Assembly (NCBI RefSeq): GCF_049800835.1
Contig: NZ_JBNAFU010000001.1
Coordinates: forward strand, 1,054,001-1,118,000
DNA from: Dinoroseobacter sp049800835
GTDB taxonomy: Bacteria > Pseudomonadota > Alphaproteobacteria > Rhodobacterales > Rhodobacteraceae
DNA: 64,000 nt
Reading direction: 5' to 3'
A program made the translations under genes and the position numbers. The notes below the pieces were generated by a model. That model was given only the letters and a program-made list of their open reading frames with translations. It was not told the DNA's origin and did not search any database. Positions 38,088-44,391 of the stretch are shown here, one piece after another. Position 1 is the first letter of the stretch. Each line of letters starts with the position of its first letter.

Positions 38088-38465
38088 CTAACCTTGAGAG
38101 CGGACCAGTAGAACCAAAAGACTAAGAAAGATCGTCATGTTGACGATGATGACGGTGGCGATCCCAAGCCACCGTCTTTCTCGTTCGCGTTTCGGATCGA
38201 CGCGTTCAAGGTACTTGCGCGCGCGGGCATGGGCGAGCTGAACCCGCTCCATATCGATCTGACGCGCCAGCTTCGGCGCGCCGAGGTGCTGCTCGGCCTC
38301 CATCGCATAACGCAGTTCCTTGCGGATCTTCGCAGGCATCTTGGACCACTTGATCACCGGTCCAAGCCCATCGCCGCTGAGACGCAACTTGCGACGCGCC
38401 TCTTCCGCCAGATGCGCGTTGGCCTCCGGAATATCCTCGATATTGATCAGCCGGGTCTGTTTCAT
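38088..38465 (-). CDS. Hypothetical protein with C-terminal membrane helix
   Basis: The 125-residue product starts MKQTRLINIEDIPEANAHLA. The first 95 residues are charged and probably helical (rich in Arg, Glu and Ala). A single membrane helix lies near the end (LGIATVIIVNMTIFLSLLVLLV), so it would be tail-anchored with the bulk in the cytoplasm. No family recognised. It is divergent from the hydrolase gene. Confidence 0.65.
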   Translation of the reverse strand: MKQTRLINIEDIPEANAHLAEEARRKLRLSGDGLGPVIKWSKMPAKIRKELRYAMEAEQHLGAPKLARQIDMERVQLAHARARKYLERVDPKRERERRWLGIATVIIVNMTIFLSLLVLLVRSQG

Positions 38466-38586
38466 CGCACCGCAATCATCGGGCGACCAAAGGGGCAGTG
38501 CAAGCCCGCTGTGCGCCTCGATGCTCTGGCAGTTTTCGCAGCACTGCGATAGCAGGGCGTGCAACAATCCAGTCAGCGGGTAAGAG

Positions 38587-39360
38587 ATGCTCAACACAGT
38601 TCTACACGGGGAAGGTCAGCCGGGCCGCCCATTGATCATCGCTCACGGTCTATTCGGCTCCGCGAGGAACTGGGGCGCGATCGCAAAACGCATGGCGAAG
38701 GCACGGCCCGTTGTGGCGGTGGACATGCGCAACCATGGCGATAGTCCGCACTTGGCCACGCACAGCTACGCAGATATGGCCAGCGACCTCGCCGATGTCA
38801 TCACAGAGCACGGAGGCATCGCAGACGTGCTTGGCCACTCGATGGGCGGAAAGGCCGCGATGGTTCTTGCGCTCAGTCACCCGCAAACCGTGGCGCGGCT
38901 GATCGTGGCGGACATCGCACCGGTTGCCTACAGCCACACGCAGACCGGCTACATCGACGCGATGGAGGGTGTTGACGTGTCCAGCATCAAACTGCGTCGC
39001 GATGCCGACCTTGCGCTGCAAGCACAAGTGCCCGACCTGCCAACGCGCGCATTCCTGACGCAGTCACTCGACCTGAGCGGGGAACCAGCCCGCTGGCGCC
39101 TGAACCTTCCGGTCCTGCGGGCGGAGATGGACAAGATCATCGGGTTTCCCGATGTTACCGGCTCCTTTGCGGGGCCAGCACTTTTCCTTTCGGGTGGTGC
39201 GTCAGATTACGTGAAAGACTCGCACCATGCGGGCATCAAAGCACTGTTTCCAAATGCAGAATTCAGTGACATTGCGGGGGCCGGCCATTGGCTCCACGCT
39301 GAAGCCCCTGCTCCGTTCATAGCGGCCCTATCGGAGTTTCTGGAACGTACGTCAGCCTAG
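38587..39360 (+). CDS. Alpha/beta hydrolase (YbfF-like esterase)
   Basis: The 257-residue protein has the oxyanion stretch IIAHGLFGSARNWG, the nucleophile elbow GHSMGGKAAM (Ser) and the catalytic His in GAGHWLHAEAPAPF. This layout matches YbfF-type acyl-CoA thioesterase/esterases. It is convergent with the cytochrome b561 gene, their stop codons sharing CTAG at 39357-39360. Confidence 0.9.
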   Translation: MLNTVLHGEGQPGRPLIIAHGLFGSARNWGAIAKRMAKARPVVAVDMRNHGDSPHLATHSYADMASDLADVITEHGGIADVLGHSMGGKAAMVLALSHPQTVARLIVADIAPVAYSHTQTGYIDAMEGVDVSSIKLRRDADLALQAQVPDLPTRAFLTQSLDLSGEPARWRLNLPVLRAEMDKIIGFPDVTGSFAGPALFLSGGASDYVKDSHHAGIKALFPNAEFSDIAGAGHWLHAEAPAPFIAALSEFLERTSA

Positions 39361-39848
39361 TCTTGTGTCCGGGTCATACGTTGCAGAAGGCCCGAGCGTA
39401 GAACCTTCTGGTGGAAGATGACGGCGCCGATATGGGCAAAGATCAGGGCAACAAGGATCAGACGCAGGATTTCGTGCACCTTCGACAGGGCGTCGGACTC
39501 CATACCCCACGCCAACCCGCCTGTAACAGGCAGCAGGATCAGCACCACGTAGAAACCCAGATGGGCCGCATGACCGGCGCGCTTGAGCACCTCTGGCTCT
39601 GCGGCCGGCGGCGGCGGAACCCCTTGTTCCTGTCGAACGGCAAAGCGCCACATCGTCAACCCGAGGATGCAACCGCCGATGACAAAGTGGACAACCACCG
39701 GCATTGACAGGGAAAAAACGCCTGTGGCCTGTGCGCGGTCCCAGGCATTTGCCATGCCGTTATGCAGCACCAGTTGCAGTGCCACGAGGCCGACACTGAC
39801 CCAATGCAGCGCAATCTGCGTCTTCGAATATCCGGGTGGTTCGCTCAC
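39357..39848 (-). CDS. Cytochrome b561 family protein
   Basis: Start is the GTG at 39848, seven bases after GGAGGG. The 163-residue protein has four membrane helices with His pairs for two b hemes: LHWVSVGL, VVHFVIGG, HAAHLGFYVVLILLP, and HEILRLILVALIFAHIGAVIFH. Such proteins pass electrons between quinones and periplasmic acceptors. A class-II FNR promoter (40054-40102) points leftward to this gene with a leader of about 200 bases, suggesting expression under low oxygen. Confidence 0.9.
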   Translation of the reverse strand: MSEPPGYSKTQIALHWVSVGLVALQLVLHNGMANAWDRAQATGVFSLSMPVVVHFVIGGCILGLTMWRFAVRQEQGVPPPPAAEPEVLKRAGHAAHLGFYVVLILLPVTGGLAWGMESDALSKVHEILRLILVALIFAHIGAVIFHQKVLRSGLLQRMTRTQD

Positions 39849-40053
39849 TTCACATCCCTCCGCACGCACAGGCTGCGGGCTTGTGGCCCCTCATGCAAGT
39901 CAGAACTGCTGGTAAGACACGCAACAGGCCGGCGGCATTGCAGGGGGCATGAGACACGTCGCAGGGCGGGCCGGGATAACTTGTGCCGCGAGCGGCACCC
40001 CCATCACTCCCATCACCGGCTGCCTTCGCGCGAATCGCGCGCGCGACGTGCCT

Positions 40054-40102
40054 CAGGAGGATTATAGGCCGGGTAAATTGCTAGATCGTTGATCTAAGAC
40101 AA
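40054..40102 (-). promoter_or_regulatory. Class II FNR-type promoter reading towards cytochrome b561
   Basis: On the minus strand TTGTCTTAGATCAA (40102-40089) is an FNR/Crp-type palindrome whose centre lies at 40095.5. A perfect TATAAT occupies 40066-40061, giving a start near 40054. The centre is then exactly at -41.5, the classical class II activator position. The right half-site is perfect (ATCAA), the left one (TTGTC) imperfect. Confidence 0.65.
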
Positions 40103-40134
40103 ACAATTTGTAAACGCCCGAAGCAGTGACGGTG

Positions 40135-40323
40135 TCAGGAAGCTTTGTCAAAGCGTGACTTCGCGAAGAACCAACTGATCGGCAGCGCGGCGAGCATCGC
40201 GACAAGCATCAATGCGAGAATTGCCTCTGCAGACCGTTCCCCGAGCGACAGGGCGAACACGCCGCTGCTGAGCGCGAGGGTTGCTGCGATCGTGGCGAAG
40301 AGAACGAAAACTGTCTTACCCAT
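40135..40323 (-). CDS. Small two-helix membrane protein (1)
   Basis: The 62-residue protein (MGKTVFVLFATIAATLALSS...) has two hydrophobic helices separated by a short loop with Gly-Glu-Arg and ends LPISWFFAKSRFDKAS. A strong AAGGAGA site lies eight bases before the ATG. It follows the gene at 40341-40520 by 17 bases. The P-x-S-W/Y...R ending is shared with the small proteins at 42047 and 42335, so all four look like paralogues. Confidence 0.75.
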   Translation of the reverse strand: MGKTVFVLFATIAATLALSSGVFALSLGERSAEAILALMLVAMLAALPISWFFAKSRFDKAS

Positions 40324-40340
40324 GTCTTTCTCCTTTTCAC

Positions 40341-40520
40341 TTAGGCGTCCAGAGCCCGCGCGATGCCGATGGCCACCGGGATCGCAACCAGCGCACCTAA
40401 GGCCGCTGCCGCGAGAAGGGACCAGAGCTCTGTCGCCCCAAAAACCAGCGCCACCACGGCGCCGCAGCCGGTAAGTGTTGGCCCCACAAGGGAAAATACC
40501 ATCAGGCCAAGGCGGTGCAT
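40341..40520 (-). CDS. Small two-helix membrane protein (2)
   Basis: The 59-residue product starts MHRLGLMVFSLVGPTLTGCG with AGGAG upstream, and has two hydrophobic helices and the short tail AIPVAIGIARALDA. The pattern hxRLxLhhhxhhGxxLxG...AAALGxhhxIPhx...AR aligns over its length with the gene at 42047. FNR-type boxes lie upstream at 40574 and 40597. Function unknown. Confidence 0.72.
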   Translation of the reverse strand: MHRLGLMVFSLVGPTLTGCGAVVALVFGATELWSLLAAAALGALVAIPVAIGIARALDA

Positions 40521-40573
40521 TGGGCGAACTCCTGCAATGCGCCGGACATTATGCACACGCAGCAATTCTGGCT

Positions 40574-40610
40574 TTGATCTGGATCAGATGCGTGGGTTGA
40601 GATGGGTCAA
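40574..40610. promoter_or_regulatory. Two FNR/Crp-type boxes between divergent genes
   Basis: TTGATCTGGATCAG (40574-40587) differs from the FNR consensus TTGAT-N4-ATCAA at one base. TTGAGATGGGTCAA (40597-40610) is a second, symmetrical box. Their centres lie 60 and 72 bases from the start codons of the leftward small membrane protein and the rightward 92-residue protein, so each could activate one direction. -10 candidates are CATAAT (leftward, 40553-40548) and TGTAAC (rightward, 40634-40639). Confidence 0.65.
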
Positions 40611-40675
40611 AGCGTCGATCCGCGCGGGCTGGCAATGTAACGGTCCGGTGACATTTCCATGAAGGAGGGGGAGGA

Positions 40676-40954
40676 ATGATCACGCTCGAGGACATCGAAG
40701 ACATCACGTGCCTGACCCGGGAGGAGATCGCGGCAGTGGCCGAGCATGAGCATACGGGCCTGCTAAATGCTTCAATTCAAAGCGAATATTTGATGCAGCA
40801 GCACCATGGTCCGCAGCAGGTGCAGCAGATGATCTGCGAGGATATTCGTGAGGCGTTGCACAAGGATGATGTTGCACATGCAAAGGAGCTGTTCGCGGTC
40901 TTGCGGCACTTCATGGCAGAGCATCCGGAAGCGGCGCGCGGGGTATCGCCCTGA
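40676..40954 (+). CDS. Hypothetical protein, 92 residues, FNR-box promoter
   Basis: The product starts MITLEDIEDITCLTREEIAA after GAGG. The first third resembles a short helix-turn-helix-like or acidic helical region, followed by HEHTGLLNASIQSEYLMQQH, a His-rich stretch (several HxH and HH), and AHAKELFAVLRHFMAEHP. The His content might bind a metal or heme, but no known motif fits. Soluble, acidic. No family recognised. Confidence 0.7.
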   Translation: MITLEDIEDITCLTREEIAAVAEHEHTGLLNASIQSEYLMQQHHGPQQVQQMICEDIREALHKDDVAHAKELFAVLRHFMAEHPEAARGVSP

Positions 40955-40996
40955 GCCACGCCGTGGTAGCCTTCTGAAAAATCGGGAGGGTTATCA

Positions 40997-41413
40997 ATGG
41001 CTTGGTCCATACATCATGTGAACTTGCAGGCGAAGGACGTCCGCAAGACAGCGGCGTTCTATACGGAGATCCTGGGGATGCAGGAAAAGCCCTGGGAATT
41101 CCCGCAATCGCGCGGCTATCTGCCGGGGGATCCGGACAAACTCGCGCTGCTGGCCGACGGGCGGGAGGGGCATACGGGCCTGCACCTGATCGCGCCTGAC
41201 CCGGATTTCGCCAATAAAAACAACTTGATCCACAACCCGAGCGTGGGCGGGCACGTGGCGTTTCACGTGGATGACCTGCAAGCAGTGATCGACCGGCTGA
41301 CCGCGGCGGGCATCCCGTTTTCAGTGACCGGAGAGTTCGCGATCCCCGGTTTGCGGCATGTCTATGTGGAAGACCCCGAGGGCAACTTGATTGAGATCAA
41401 CGGGAGGGTCTGA
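40997..41413 (+). CDS. VOC family (glyoxalase/extradiol dioxygenase-like) protein
   Basis: The 138-residue protein has the paired beta-alpha-beta modules of the VOC fold. Likely metal ligands are His6 or His7 in SIHHVNLQAKDV, the His in TGLHLIAPD, the His in GGHVAFHVDDLQ and the Glu in DPEGNLIEINGRV. Glyoxalase I, fosfomycin-resistance proteins and dioxygenases share this fold; sequence does not tell which. It starts after GGGAGGGTTATCA. Confidence 0.88.
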   Translation: MAWSIHHVNLQAKDVRKTAAFYTEILGMQEKPWEFPQSRGYLPGDPDKLALLADGREGHTGLHLIAPDPDFANKNNLIHNPSVGGHVAFHVDDLQAVIDRLTAAGIPFSVTGEFAIPGLRHVYVEDPEGNLIEINGRV

Positions 41414-41438
41414 CCGCACGGTGGATGCAGGCGTTTTT

Positions 41439-41485
41439 TACGTTTTGTAGCAATCCTGAAAGGGCGTTTTTACAAAATGTAGCAA
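41439..41485. promoter_or_regulatory. Tandem 15-base operator-like repeats before the Phd-like gene
   Basis: TACGTTTTGTAGCAA (41439-41453) and TACAAAATGTAGCAA (41471-41485) are repeats 32 bases apart, three helical turns, each with an imperfect TAC...GTA dyad. They lie 16-60 bases before the antitoxin-like gene, where autorepression sites of Phd/YefM proteins are expected. Each is preceded by GCGTTTTT. Confidence 0.55.
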
Positions 41486-41500
41486 AGTCCGGAGGGCCCG

Positions 41501-41980
41501 ATGAAGCCGCTCTACCCCCTGCCCATCGACGTCTCGACCACGGAGGCGCGCACGCAGCTGCCCCGGCTGATCCACCTTGTGCAGCACCCCGAACGCAACG
41601 TGCTGCTGACACGACACGGCAAGGTGATGGCGGCGCTGGTGTCGTTCGAGGATTACCAACGCATCAACCGACAGGTCGATATGGAGAATTTCATGCACCG
41701 GGGGTGGAAGCCCAGTTCGTTCCTTTGGGGCAGAAACTGGCGCGGACGGACCACACAGGCGCAGCAGGCCGAGAAGGTCCAGCAGATCCAGTTCGATCGG
41801 GCGATGGAACGCTCGGTGCTGAAGCACGCGGGGCTGGAACCAGTGCCCGGCGGCGAGTTGATGCTCAGCATGGCTGAGGTACGCGGGCGCACATGGCCGT
41901 GGTGGCTGCGCCCGTTTCGACGGCTGATCCGGCGCAAGGTCAGGGTCGTTCCGACAGACAAAAACGGTGCGGAGGCTTAG
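41501..41980 (+). CDS. Orphan Phd/YefM-like antitoxin with long C-terminal extension
   Basis: Residues 1-60 match the Phd/YefM DNA-binding fold: VSTTEARTQLPRLIHLV, then NVLLTRHGKVMAALVSFEDYQRI. The protein continues for 100 more residues, ending in a Trp/Arg-rich segment (TWPWWLRPFRRLIRRKVRVV) that could touch a membrane or nucleic acid. No toxin gene adjoins on either side: the next gene is a small membrane protein on the other strand. The terminator hairpin overlaps its stop. Confidence 0.8.
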   Translation: MKPLYPLPIDVSTTEARTQLPRLIHLVQHPERNVLLTRHGKVMAALVSFEDYQRINRQVDMENFMHRGWKPSSFLWGRNWRGRTTQAQQAEKVQQIQFDRAMERSVLKHAGLEPVPGGELMLSMAEVRGRTWPWWLRPFRRLIRRKVRVVPTDKNGAEA

Positions 41981-41992
41981 CCCCCGCACCGG
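41964..41992 (+). terminator. GC-rich hairpin overlapping the antitoxin-like stop codon
   Basis: CGGTGCGG (41965-41972) pairs with CCGCACCG (41984-41991), and GGC/GCC pairs inside. The stop codon sits in the loop. There is no T-run after it. It may end transcription or stabilise the mRNA. Confidence 0.5.
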
Positions 41993-42046
41993 TGCGCCCG
42001 CCGGTGGGATGAGGTCCGGCGACCGCCACGTGCAAGCGGTCCCCCG

Positions 42047-42232
42047 CTAGGCACGATCCGTAATGGCGCGGGCCACGAGGTACGACGCCGGGATACCCGC
42101 CACGAACCCGAGGGCCGCGGCAAGAATGACCGGCTGCGTGGTGGTGTACCCCATCGTCAGGGCCGCGATCAGGAACGCGCCTGCCAGAGAGGTGCCGATC
42201 ATCGCGTAAAGAATGAGTGCCAGCCGTACCAT
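42047..42232 (-). CDS. Small two-helix membrane protein (3)
   Basis: The 61-residue product (MVRLALILYAMIGTSLAGAF...) has two hydrophobic helices and ends GIPASYLVARAITDRA. It aligns along its full length with the proteins at 40341 and 42335. Some databases have mislabelled similar short proteins as CTP synthetase, as I recall; there is no such domain here. An FNR-type box lies 70-82 bases upstream. Confidence 0.78.
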   Translation of the reverse strand: MVRLALILYAMIGTSLAGAFLIAALTMGYTTTQPVILAAALGFVAGIPASYLVARAITDRA

Positions 42233-42271
42233 CGTGAAAACCCCCTCGGTTTAGGTGTATTGACGATGTGC

Positions 42272-42314
42272 ATTCTACGACTTTGGTCGCGGGCCCGTCT
42301 TTGATCTGGGGCAA
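42272..42314 (-). promoter_or_regulatory. FNR-type box and -10 for small membrane protein 3
   Basis: On the plus strand TTGATCTGGGGCAA (42301-42314) has one perfect half-site and one weaker half-site. Reading leftward, TAGAAT (42277-42272) is a good -10. The start would be near 42265, placing the box centre at about -42, again near the class II position. Confidence 0.5.
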
Positions 42315-42334
42315 GCCCGGACCGGGCGCGGGGA

Positions 42335-42583
42335 TCAGACCTCGGGTGCGGAGGGCTTGAGGGCAGCGTGTCGGTCGACCCGCGTCTCGTCCCATTCCGG
42401 ATCACGGCGCTTGATCCGGCGCGACACGAGATAGGCCGACGGCCACGCCAGGACGAAGCCAACAAGGGCGGAAATCGCGATGCCCCAGGCGGAATAGTAG
42501 CCGAGCGAGAACAGCGTGATGACCAGCGCGCCGGTGATCATAGCGCCGCTCATGAGGGTCCGGAAAATGCTTAGACGGTCCAT
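42335..42583 (-). CDS. Small two-helix membrane protein (4), with charged tail
   Basis: The 82-residue product (MDRLSIFRTLMSGAMITGAL...) has the same two-helix core as the other three, with AWPSAYLVSRRIKRRD at the end of the second helix, and an additional hydrophilic tail of about 18 residues. A CAAAGGAGAC-type site (AAGGAGA) precedes the ATG. It follows the TraR/DksA-like gene by 59 bases and may share its transcript. Confidence 0.78.
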   Translation of the reverse strand: MDRLSIFRTLMSGAMITGALVITLFSLGYYSAWGIAISALVGFVLAWPSAYLVSRRIKRRDPEWDETRVDRHAALKPSAPEV

Positions 42584-42642
42584 TGGAAGTCTCCTTTCAG
42601 TGGATCAACGCATCCCCTCCGGTCGAAGTTCCGAAAACCGCC

Positions 42643-42960
42643 TCAGCCCGCCGCGCAGGTGCGGCAGAGGGCGGCGGTGGGCACGGCGGCGAGGCGCGCG
42701 TCGGAAATATCGCCCCCGCATTTCAGGCAGATGCCGTAGGAGCCGTCCGCGATGCGTTTCAGGGCCGCGTCGATCTGGGTGAGTTCGGCCTGTTCGAGCG
42801 CCCCGTGCGCCTCAAGAACCTCATCCTCCTGCCGCTCGGACGCGCGATCCTCCCAATCCTTGGACGGGGTGTCGTCGAGCGCATCCTCGATCCGGGTCAG
42901 ATCCCCGACAATCTCCGCCCGGCGGTCGCGCAGGGTCTTCTCGGCAAGGGTGGTGTCCAT
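42643..42960 (-). CDS. TraR/DksA-family C4 zinc-finger protein
   Basis: The 105-residue protein has a helical coiled-coil front (rich in Asp/Glu, SERQEDEVLEAHGALEQAE) and a C-terminal zinc finger, CLKCGGDI with LCRTC. DksA/TraR proteins bind in the RNA polymerase secondary channel and alter promoter choice; this short version lacks the longer DksA N-terminus. GAGGAGGAG precedes the ATG. An FNR-type box lies 58-71 bases upstream. Confidence 0.9.
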   Translation of the reverse strand: MDTTLAEKTLRDRRAEIVGDLTRIEDALDDTPSKDWEDRASERQEDEVLEAHGALEQAELTQIDAALKRIADGSYGICLKCGGDISDARLAAVPTAALCRTCAAG

Positions 42961-43017
42961 TGGGTGCTCCTCCTCGTGGTTGGAGGAGGAGTGTGGGGGA
43001 AAGGTGTGTTGGGGAGT

Positions 43018-43031
43018 ATGATTTAGGTCAA
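43018..43031 (-). promoter_or_regulatory. FNR/Crp-type box upstream of the TraR/DksA-like gene
   Basis: Minus strand TTGACCTAAATCAT resembles TTGAT-N4-ATCAA with two mismatches. Its centre is 65 bases before the start codon, like the other boxes in this cluster. No clear -10 is seen at the expected position. Confidence 0.42.
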
Positions 43032-43240
43032 AGAAACTGCAACAAGAAAATTTAAGTGAGGACAGCCGACCTCATGGTCCCCAAAAAGTGAATTCAAAAA
43101 AGCCAGGCATCATTTGAGTCTAGCAGCAGATAATTGAAAGATACAGTCGACTATTTCTGCAAATTTGGATTAAGAGCGCATCCCAAACGAGTGATAAGAA
43201 TTCATAAAAATTATTGAAAAAATTCTTCACACACTTAATT

Positions 43241-43900
43241 TTATAGATTTCTTCGCCTTATGCGCTTCTCAAACACTTTACTACAGTAATTACTATTATC
43301 AACAATTTTCGTTTCACGAAAATTAATTGGAAGCGCATCACCTTGTGGGCTTTCTAAAAACTTTAGAAATGCATATGCATCAAATATGGCAAACCTATGG
43401 TCAGTTAATTGGTATGTTACACAAATTTCGAGAATATTTGCCCCTTCTGGCACTTGGAAATAATCAGTTTCTTTCATTTTACCAGCAAAAATATATGAAC
43501 TAGTGAAATGCTCGAGCACTTGCATATCATTTCTCAACAAAACTTCAACTGAAATTGGAATTACGAGGTTGAGCCCAAAGTTAAAAAATCTTAGATTGAA
43601 TTGCAGACCATTCCAATTATTGTAAAAACCGGATAAATTTGGAATAACAGCCTGAATAGTTGTTGGCAAGTTTGCTTCGCCGTCGACTAGTCTAGGCAAT
43701 TCAAACCCAGCATACGACTCTCCCAAAGTTGCGTCATCTGACAAAAGCCACCTGTCAGTTGCGGCAAAATATAGGCTTACAACTCCGATGAAAAGTGAAA
43801 AGGCCCCCAGAACCAAACTTAAAAAAGCATATTTGCTTGGCAACTTCCAATTTTGGAACTGCGATCGAGTTGGGAGCAAATCTCTAAGCATCCTTTTCAC
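43241..43900 (-). CDS. Hypothetical membrane-anchored protein in AT-rich island
   Basis: The 219-residue product starts MKRMLRDLLPTRSQFQNWKL and has one clear membrane helix (about 27-47, YAFLSLVLGAFSLFIGVVSL); the rest is probably extracytoplasmic and beta-rich, ending in a basic RIRRRNL. Codon use is strongly A/T-biased compared with all neighbours except the gene at 46726, which suggests recent transfer. I recognise no family. A weak ribosome site precedes the ATG. Confidence 0.65.
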   Translation of the reverse strand: MKRMLRDLLPTRSQFQNWKLPSKYAFLSLVLGAFSLFIGVVSLYFAATDRWLLSDDATLGESYAGFELPRLVDGEANLPTTIQAVIPNLSGFYNNWNGLQFNLRFFNFGLNLVIPISVEVLLRNDMQVLEHFTSSYIFAGKMKETDYFQVPEGANILEICVTYQLTDHRFAIFDAYAFLKFLESPQGDALPINFRETKIVDNSNYCSKVFEKRIRRRNL

Positions 43901-44246
43901 AACTGTTCGCCCTTAAATTCGATAGAAAACACGAAATGATGTTATGTTTACTACAACAAGTTCTACCTTCAGCCCATATCGCCTATCTGGTACAACCGAG
44001 ATCAAAATCATTCTTTAATGAGTAGGCAATATGCAACCAAAGAGTTAACTTTGCCGCTTTACGCCAGCTTCATGAGAACATAGAGCTTACGCGCGGGATA
44101 TGAAAGAGCAATACCACCAATCAGTTCATGGCTATTCAAACAAACCGTTGACACCGAGTTAGACTGCCAAAGTGATTGACACAGCTAAGCTGAAACGCGT
44201 CGCTTAGGTACCGGCATGCCGTGGTTGGTGCGCCGCGAATCCTACT

Positions 44247-44317
44247 GCAGCCGTAAAGCGCCCGTTGCTTCGCAACCTATTTCGCCCGATCGCCCGGCAA
44301 AACGGTGGCTGCCTTTT
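44247..44317 (+). ncRNA. Possible structured RNA or long terminator
   Basis: GCAGCC (44247-44252) and GGCTGC (44307-44312) close a segment that holds a GTTGC-TTC-GCAAC hairpin and further GC-rich self-complementarity. The right arm is followed by CTTTT. The shape is that of a small RNA with its terminator, but there is no promoter evidence. Confidence 0.25.
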
Positions 44318-44346
44318 GATGTCCGGGGCTCCGCCCGTTCGCGCCT

Positions 44347-44369
44347 CAATCGCTCCACTGGAGCGATTG
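44347..44369. terminator. Perfect hairpin downstream of lepA
   Basis: CAATCGCTCCA and TGGAGCGATTG are perfectly complementary around a single base (11-bp arms). It lies 23 bases past the lepA stop (leftward gene) and is adjoined by a second short repeat, CCGGGC/GCCCGG. Probably lepA termination; no T-run. Confidence 0.55.
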
Positions 44370-44391
44370 CCGGGCACGCCCGGACCGGCGC

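Larger units (their letters stand above)
43901..44391. other. Intergenic stretch, 490 bases, no gene seen
   Basis: The first 280 bases are A/T-rich and part of the island around the gene at 43241. From about 44216 the composition returns to GC-rich. It holds a possible structured RNA (44247-44317) and the lepA-side hairpin (44347-44369). No convincing coding frame. Confidence 0.6.
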
